The notes under the pieces were generated by a model. The model saw only the letters and a program-made list of their open reading frames with translations. It was not told the origin of the DNA and made no database searches. Positions 58,165-64,000 of a stretch of DNA of 64,000 nt are shown one piece after another (position 1 is the first letter of the stretch; each line of letters starts with the position of its first letter). A program made the translations under genes and the position numbers. The stretch covers positions 8,712,500-8,776,499 of the forward strand of contig NC_052511.1 of the NCBI RefSeq assembly GCF_014356525.2. The letters run 5' to 3'. The DNA is from Nilaparvata lugens (Eukaryota; Arthropoda; Insecta; Hemiptera; Delphacidae).

Positions 58165-59035
58165 ACTAGTAGTTCTGTGAACAGTAGACCTCGCGCAGTT
58201 ATAAACCACAGCCTCCTCTTATACTGTCCATCAGAGTAAATCCTGTCTGTATGTCGTGTCGGCGAGATATCGGTGTGAAAACGGTTGGGGTTGGTGTATC
58301 AAAAATGCAAACATCAGAAATTAATCTCCTTCAAGACATACTGGCAACAGGTCAGCCCGAGTTCAAAGCAGAGAAAGGTCGATATACAATAATTTATGTT
58401 ATTTTAGTTATTAATTGCACGCGTTATTGCATGCAATCGATAGTTCATTTTATAGTGCATAAAAATTGCATTCAATGAGGCATGCAATTAATAGTCCACA
58501 CAGCAGCTGATTTTTTACCAAGTTACATTCAGATATTGAATTGCATGCGTCATGGCATGCAATTTATGATCCACTCGACAGCTGATTATTTATGATGAAT
58601 AATTCTATAGTCTGATTTTTACGTTAATATTTGCGTTCGTAGGAGACTCCTTCTCCTTTTGTATTATCCTTGAAATGCAAAAACCTTGTATATACGTCGA
58701 CGCGCAATTTAAAAAGGAACATAGGCCTACCTGTCAAATTTCATGAAAATCTATTACCGCGTTTCGCCGTAAATGAATAGAATAGAATAGAATCTTTATT
58801 GCAGCAATATCTGAGGTCATCAGATACAATACAAGTGTCAAATATATACAACATGATACAAAATAGAAATATATTACATCAGTAAGTTACACTATCAGTT
58901 CCCTATGATAATATGTCACCTGATTTTCAACTTATAACCAATATGCGCAACATATAAACATTATTTGAACATTTAAGCATAAAGATAGATGCAAAACCGT
59001 CGACTTGAATCTTAGACCTCACTTCGCTCGGTCAA
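58165..59035 (+). mobile_element. Element S, copy 3, with nested LINE tail
   Basis: Same ends as 17758-18445. NLLQDILATGQPEFKAEK is kept. A minus-strand LINE tail (TAGAATAGAATAGAATCTTT to about 58940) is inserted near 58774. Confidence 0.8.
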
Positions 59036-59069
59036 TAATTGAATCGTGAATGAAAACATTGTTTTTGAT

Positions 59070-59715
59070 AGAATTTAGAATAGAATAGAATAGAATATCT
59101 TTATTAGCCTCAATAGTACATCACAATTTGACATATAGGCCAGTCAACACAATACAATACAGCACAATAAAACGGGCAATAAACACTACAATAAACAGTC
59201 ACAGTAGTACATTGGATTGAAATTCAAATATACATTACATACAGTTCATAATATACAACAATACACATCATTCAAAAATATACATTATTTTTAATTCATT
59301 TCAAAATCCCTTGGATATAATTTTTTCTCCATATATTCTTTGACGGAGTAGAAGGGATTATCTAAGAGAAATTTTTCTAGCACATTTCTAAACCTTTTGT
59401 AATTAAGTTGTCTTATTTCAAAGGGCAGTCTATTCATAATTTTGATTGCGGCATTAGTGGGGCTTTGATCTGTCTTGTGGAGTCTGCTTCTTGCTAAATA
59501 CAAAGATTGACTTGTTCGAGTATTATGTGTGTGTGTAGCACTTCTCAACTCCATTTTATCGGGATTAGCTTTCAAGAACAGTAAACAATGTAATATGTAT
59601 AATGAAAAGAGTGTTGATATACGCAATCCCTTGAAAATTTCTCTACAATGTTCACGAAATGGAGCTTTGGCAATGACTCTGACAGCCTTTTTCTGCAACA
59701 AAAAGATATCAATAA
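59070..59715 (-). mobile_element. LINE 3' fragment ending next to exon 8
   Basis: Minus strand gives LLQKKAVRVIAKAPFREHCR, YILHCLLFLKANPD, HTHNTRTSQSLYLARSRLHK and IKIMNRLPFEIRQLN. It is a CR1/Jockey-type RT end. The 5' truncation lies about 13 bp before the exon at 59729; the tail is the (GAATA)n at 59075. Confidence 0.85.
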
Positions 59716-59728
59716 TTTAATATTGCAG

Positions 59729-59909
59729 GACCACTGGCCAGAGTGTTTCTGCTGGATGGCACTGGCAAAGTTATCCAGAGGGAAAAAAGTGGACGAACTT
59801 GGAATACCGGAAGCTGCCCGGAGATGTTCTTTCAAACACAGTCATCACCATGCAAGTGACTGCCGCTCAGATGATCACTGCAACACTGCTCATAGTTCTC
59901 TGCTACAAG
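59729..59909 (+). pseudogene. Synaptotagmin-like protein, exon 8 (C2B middle), two frame breaks
   Basis: It starts after ATATTGCAG; A|GA joins exon 7 in phase and gives PLARVFLLDGTGKVIQREK, a correct C2B third strand. That frame then stops. The following strand, LPGDVLSNTVITMQVTAA, reads in another frame after the A-run at about 59780, and the next, SDDHCNTAHSSLLQG, in the third, up to the GTGAGT donor at 59910. Each change equals one missing base. Either the gene is damaged here or the assembly has two single-base errors. The later C2B exons are not found in the window. Confidence 0.65.
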
Positions 59910-59952
59910 GTGAGTGATTTTCATCAATTTATTTCATTATTGAGAACATAAT

Positions 59953-60349
59953 TGACCGAGCGAAGTGAGATCTAAGATTCAAGTCGACTGTTTGGCATTT
60001 CTCTTAATGTTTATAATTATGTTGAGAATTTATGGCGAAACGCGGTAATAGATTTTATGAAATTTGACAGGTATGTTCCTTTTTTAATTGCGCGACGACG
60101 TATATACGAGGTTTTTGGAAATTTTGCAATTCAAGGATAATATAAAAGGAAAAAGGAGCCTCCTTCATACGCCAATATTAGAGTAAAGATCAGACTATAG
60201 AATTATTATTAATCATAAATCAGCTGACAAGTGATTACACAGATGTGTGAAGCCAGTCTATTGCTGTATTTCCATAAGGTCTATAGTTTCAATCAGGTAC
60301 TTGTGGATGAGAATACTGCGTGAGGTCTACTGTTCACAGAACTACTAGT
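59953..60349 (-). mobile_element. Element S, copy 4 (reverse, internally deleted)
   Basis: TGACCGAGCGAAGTGAGATC at the left, CTGTTCACAGAACTACTAGT at the right. Confidence 0.8.
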
Positions 60350-60362
60350 AAAATGTGATGCT

Positions 60363-60531
60363 AAAGGTGCGTACAGATATACGCGCCGCGAACATGAGCA
60401 ATTCACTTTTAATCAACTGATGCCAAGCTTTTTATATCTGTATCTTACCGTTTCTGTAAAAATACAGATATAATCAGCTGATTAAAAGTGAATTGCTCAT
60501 GTTCGCGGCGCGTATATCTGTACGCACCTTT
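60363..60531. mobile_element. MITE family D, plain palindromic form
   Basis: AAAGGTGCGTACAGATATAC / GTATATCTGTACGCACCTTT ends, flanked by TA, with CATGAGCAATTCACTTTTAA mirrored. It is the reference for the expanded copies at 11951 and 13562. Confidence 0.92.
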
Positions 60532-60890
60532 ATAGTTGCTTGCTACAAGGTGATTTTTCAACAATTTCTACGATTATTCAAAAAAATTATGAGTGTGATG
60601 CTAACAGTTCTTTAATACCTATACAAGGTGAGTATCCACCAGTTCCTTTCATGGTTGGAAAATTTATGAAGTCCGATGCAAATAGTTGTTTGCTACAAGG
60701 TGAATTGACAATTTATTTATCCTCCATTATTAAAAAATATATACAGTATATGTTTAATATATTTGGTGATTTTTGACAATTTCTTTTATTATTTGAAAGT
60801 GTGATGCTGATAGTTCCTTGTTACAAGGTGATTTTTTGTCCAAGTTTCTAATTAATTAGGAAAGTTATGAAGTGTGATGCTAAAGTGACA

Positions 60891-61890
60891 ATATGATGCA
60901 CAATAAATTGGATGTAGAATGTAAGCACTAATATTGTGAAACACTAATATTGAAACACTAATGTTGTGTCATAAGAGTGAGTTTGAACAAGAACAAGAAT
61001 TCGATCGAACTCGATTTATTATAGTGATCACAGCGAATTTTTTTACTAAAATCAGTAGTTGAATTTGGTAACCCCCTTTATAATGCGTATGTAGCTATGC
61101 ATTGTTATTTACTAGCCATTAGTTTAGTTAGTTTTTCGAGTCAGTCTGTTGCCAGAGCTCATAGAGCGTACATCGCTTATAAATATGTATTAGTATTTTG
61201 AAATAAATCATTCTTTTTAAAAAGCCGGTTGGTTATTCCAGTTCCTTAACTAGTGACAATTTTCTCATTGTTGATGTTTGATTGAGAATATCATTAGAGC
61301 ATAGTAATGCTACATAACATACCTCTTTCACTACTGAGCTTGATAATTTCAAAATATCTTCGATTGAGCATCAATCAATGAAATTTAATTGATTTAATTT
61401 ATTTAGACGACAAGATTTATTGGAACCAATTACTCAACTTCGATTGCACTTCTGTTGCACAGATCTGTAACTTGTTCTATAAGGGGCATTGCTTTTTGGA
61501 GATAAAGGTAGTGTAGCTTAGTGTAGTTTATCACCTTCAGGCTGTATTGAGTGCATGAAAAATTACATGACCTTGAGGTTGTGAATGAAAGTCATACATA
61601 ATTTCGCTCCTGGGTTTTGGAAGATTTTGTGTTATAAATAATCACAGATAAGTACAAATTTTGTATTAATTTCAATATTAATTGTTTCTTGATCACGTTT
61701 TATCATTTTGTTTTAGATTTTAATTCTTAATTCTATTTTATAAGCCAAACATCGTTTAGAGGTTATTTTGAGGTTAGTTTTTCGAGATTTAAAAATAAAC
61801 ATAGATAGTTTACTTGACTAAAATTATAACCAAATTAAAATCCTATCATTTATAAATCAATTATTATTATTGCAAGTAATATAATTTCTT
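60891..61890. other. Repeat-like sequence, possible solo LTR at 60960-61250
   Basis: TATAAATATG (61180) followed by AATAAATCATTC and a pyrimidine-rich end would suit an LTR promoter and poly(A) site, but no paired LTR or target duplication was found. The rest is AT-rich. Confidence 0.25.
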
Positions 61891-61900
61891 AGATAGGAAG

Positions 61901-63015
61901 ATGAGCTCAAGTAGAACACCGAAGGTTATTAATAGAAATGTAAACATAGCGGGAGTACTTACGCGTTCCCAAAACCAAAATTCAAAAACGCCAAAACCAA
62001 AAACCCCAGTTCCTCAAACTACTTTAGCCGAAAAAGTTGCTCAACTACAAAGTAGCCACACTAATTTAAAAAACCAATTAGAAGTAACTCTAAAAACGTC
62101 TGAGGAAGAAAGGTTAGGGATGGTAGAAGAAATTAAATCTTTGGAACTGATTATAAAATTACAAGATGAAGACCATAAAAAAGAAATACTAAATCTAAAA
62201 AATCAATGTAGTCTAATGTCGGAGGAAATAAAGAAACTAAAATCTAAATTTGATAATACTAAATGTATGATAGAACCTCCGTCCAAATGCAAAAAAATAG
62301 AATCTAACCTAAATGATGGGAAATGCTCTGAAAATGGTCGAAATAAAACGTACAGTGAGGTTTTGAAGACAGCAACCAAAAATATAGCTGAGGGAAATAA
62401 AGATAGGAAAGGGAGAGTTCTGCTACTGACGTCCAGTCATGGACGTGATTGCAGTGATCTCCTTGATAAAAGATTAAAAATAAATTTGATGTCCAATGTT
62501 TTTTCAAGCCAAGTGCATCAATTAATGCAGTTGTAGAGTCAGCTAGGGAACAAACTAAAGACTTTGATGAAAATGACTATCTAATTGTACTGGGTGGCTC
62601 AAATAATATAAATGAACCTAACTTGAATCATCTTCCTCAAGTAACAGAAAAAATCAAGGAAATTGTGCCACTCAGCAAAAAAACAAACTTAATAATAAGT
62701 ACTATTCCTAATAGGTTTGATAGGCCAGAATTAAATGAAGCAATCAATTCGACAAACAAATCAATCCATAATACAATCAACAGCCTAAAAAATAAGAATT
62801 CTAAACAACTGGGGATTTGTTTTCTAAATGAAAGGCTGAAAAGACATAACTTCACTAATCATGGGTTGCATCTAAATCGATCTGGCAAAGTAATCTTTTG
62901 TAATAGATTGGCAGAGCTGATTGAAAGCCGTTTGCAATCCTCTGGTTTAAAAACAGTCAAAAAAACAAATAACGATTTTTTAGTAAATTGGCTCAAAACA
63001 GGGAAAGGGAAATAG
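61901..63015 (+). pseudogene. LINE ORF1: coiled coil plus SGNH-type esterase-like domain, one frameshift
   Basis: The first frame (ATG 61901) has a basic N terminus, a coiled coil (about residues 45-120, LxxK/E-rich) and VLLLTSSHGRDCSDLL, a degenerate SGNH block I (GDSHxR in the family). One base is missing in the A-rich stretch near 62463-62485. The other frame then gives FDVQCFFKPSASINAVVESA, YLIVLGGSNNI (block III, GGxN) and NHGLHLNRSGK (block V, with the catalytic-type histidine), ending at TAG 63013-63015. Such esterase-bearing ORF1 proteins occur in CR1-type LINEs. The block I serine is kept though the GD is TS. Confidence 0.85.
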
Positions 63016-64000
63016 CTACAAATGCTAGAGATAGAGTAGCACAAGATGGTAAGGTTTTTAGTATTTATCATCAAAATATTCAGTATCTTCGCAACAAAAT
63101 TGACAGATTAGAAGTATTTCTTAAACAGGAGGATCCTGACATTGTTATTTTCACAGAGCATGGCTTAAAAATAAAGGAAATAAATCAAGTTAGGATTCCA
63201 GGCTATTCACTGAGATCAGAATTTTGTAGAATAGCTCATAGAAGTGGTGGTGTATGTATATTCACTAGCAATGCTAAACATACCCAAACTTATGAACTGG
63301 ATTTTGTTAAGAGATTTTCTGTTGAGATGGATTTAGAGGTGACGGGACTAAGGTTAAAAATTGATGATCGATTTGAGGTAGCAGTGTTAGGTATCTATAG
63401 GTCACCAAATGGAGACTGGCAAAAATTTTGTGAGCTGCTCCATACACTTTTGGAAATTACAACCGCTCGTTTCACAAATGTTATAGTAGTAGGAGATTTC
63501 AATACCGATTTTGCCAGGCAGGATAAAATGACAGAGGATATTAGAGATATTATTAATATGAATAATTTAGAAATTAAGGTCCACGAATATACAAGAGTAA
63601 CTCGAACTTCACAGACAATTATTGATAATATCCTCACAAATATAGAAGGTTGTAATGTCAGGTTAGGTAGCTCAGATCTATCAGATCATAACTATCAAAT
63701 TTTAGATGTTAAGTTGCAGGGCCAGAATCCAAGCAGAAAAAAAACTTTTGTGAAAGAAATTCAGCAATATGAGCTAGGAAATATAAATTGTTTGAAGCAG
63801 GAACTGCTTCAAGAAAATTGGAGTAGTGTTTATAACAGTTGTAACCTAAATTACAAATATAAGCAATTCATTGATACTCTAAGATTTCACATTAGTGTAT
63901 GCTGTCCAATAAAAAAAGTCAAAGTAAAAAGTAAATTAAACAAAGTAGATGAATGGATAACTGAAGATATTCTTACTCAAAGAAATATTGTTAGGGAAGC
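62971..64000 (+). CDS. LINE ORF2, 5' part: APE endonuclease and start of RT region (open at window end)
   Basis: The frame is open from about 62971 to the window edge and overlaps the end of ORF1 in the minus-one frame; I find no ATG before the endonuclease. Apurinic-endonuclease-type motifs appear in order: IYHQNIQYL, FTEHGLK (catalytic E), GVCIF, GIYRSPNGD (Y), VVGDFNTDF (D and N), TRTSQTIIDNI and SDLSDHNY (catalytic DH). This enzyme nicks target DNA to prime reverse transcription. No stop codon is seen, so the element is relatively young. RT motifs would lie beyond 64000. Confidence 0.92.

Larger units (their letters stand above)
59886..60890 (+). repeat. Degenerate repeats of an exon-intron boundary
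   Basis: TAGTT(C/G)(C/T)(T/C)TGCTACAAGGTGA, covering the exon 8 end and donor, recurs near 59893, 60533, 60606, 60683 and 60811. Units begin AAGTGTGATGCTAA and are 70-140 bp. Element S and a MITE have been inserted between units. Copies 2-4 remain in one open frame (60540-60776) as CDANSSL..QGE-type repeats. Confidence 0.8.

Overview
This is a 64 kb piece of an AT-rich insect nuclear genome: intron-split genes with GT..AG splice sites, AATAAA poly(A) signals, many non-LTR retrotransposon fragments and a very high density of palindromic MITEs. A 100-N assembly gap lies at 40539-40638. Gene families and repeats fit a hemipteran, perhaps a planthopper; that placement is inference. Nothing bacterial is present.

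Four protein-coding genes can be reconstructed. (1) FoxK on the minus strand (10152 to beyond position 1): the exon with the start codon and the FHA domain is separated from the next exon by an 8.55 kb intron; the forkhead DNA-binding exons lie outside the window. (2) A minus-strand gene (38760 to 16887) for a protein with three cold-shock/OB-like repeats; its third exon-fold is confirmed by matching phases, a stop and a close poly(A) signal, but one short linking exon between 23.5 and 20.6 kb is unresolved. (3) A compact minus-strand DUF4485 gene (46125 to 41703), complete in three exons with phases that close to a 168-residue protein. (4) A plus-strand synaptotagmin-like (Syt12-like) gene (50656 to beyond 59909) with a signal anchor, a C2A domain and a partial C2B domain; its last visible exon carries two minus-one frame breaks.

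Between the genes: 0-10 kb, FoxK intron and flank, with a transposase-derived palindrome, LINE fragments and MITEs. 11-16 kb, a tandem duplication around an unidentified exon, containing a MITE that has grown an internal minisatellite, then a MITE array. 17-30 kb, nested repeats (element S, mariner remnants, R1 elements, internally deleted LINEs). 30.8-33.2 kb, a tandem duplication that copied one exon of the OB-repeat gene. 33-38 kb, palindromes and LINE 3' ends, one with a 101-bp minisatellite. 44-50 kb, R1 with a GT microsatellite and an 883-bp tandem duplication. 59.9-60.9 kb, degenerate repeats of an exon-intron boundary. 61.9-64 kb, the 5' part of a LINE with an SGNH-type ORF1 and an APE endonuclease.

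The genes have no evident functional link to each other; the shared theme is repeat insertion and local duplication reshaping introns and exon edges.
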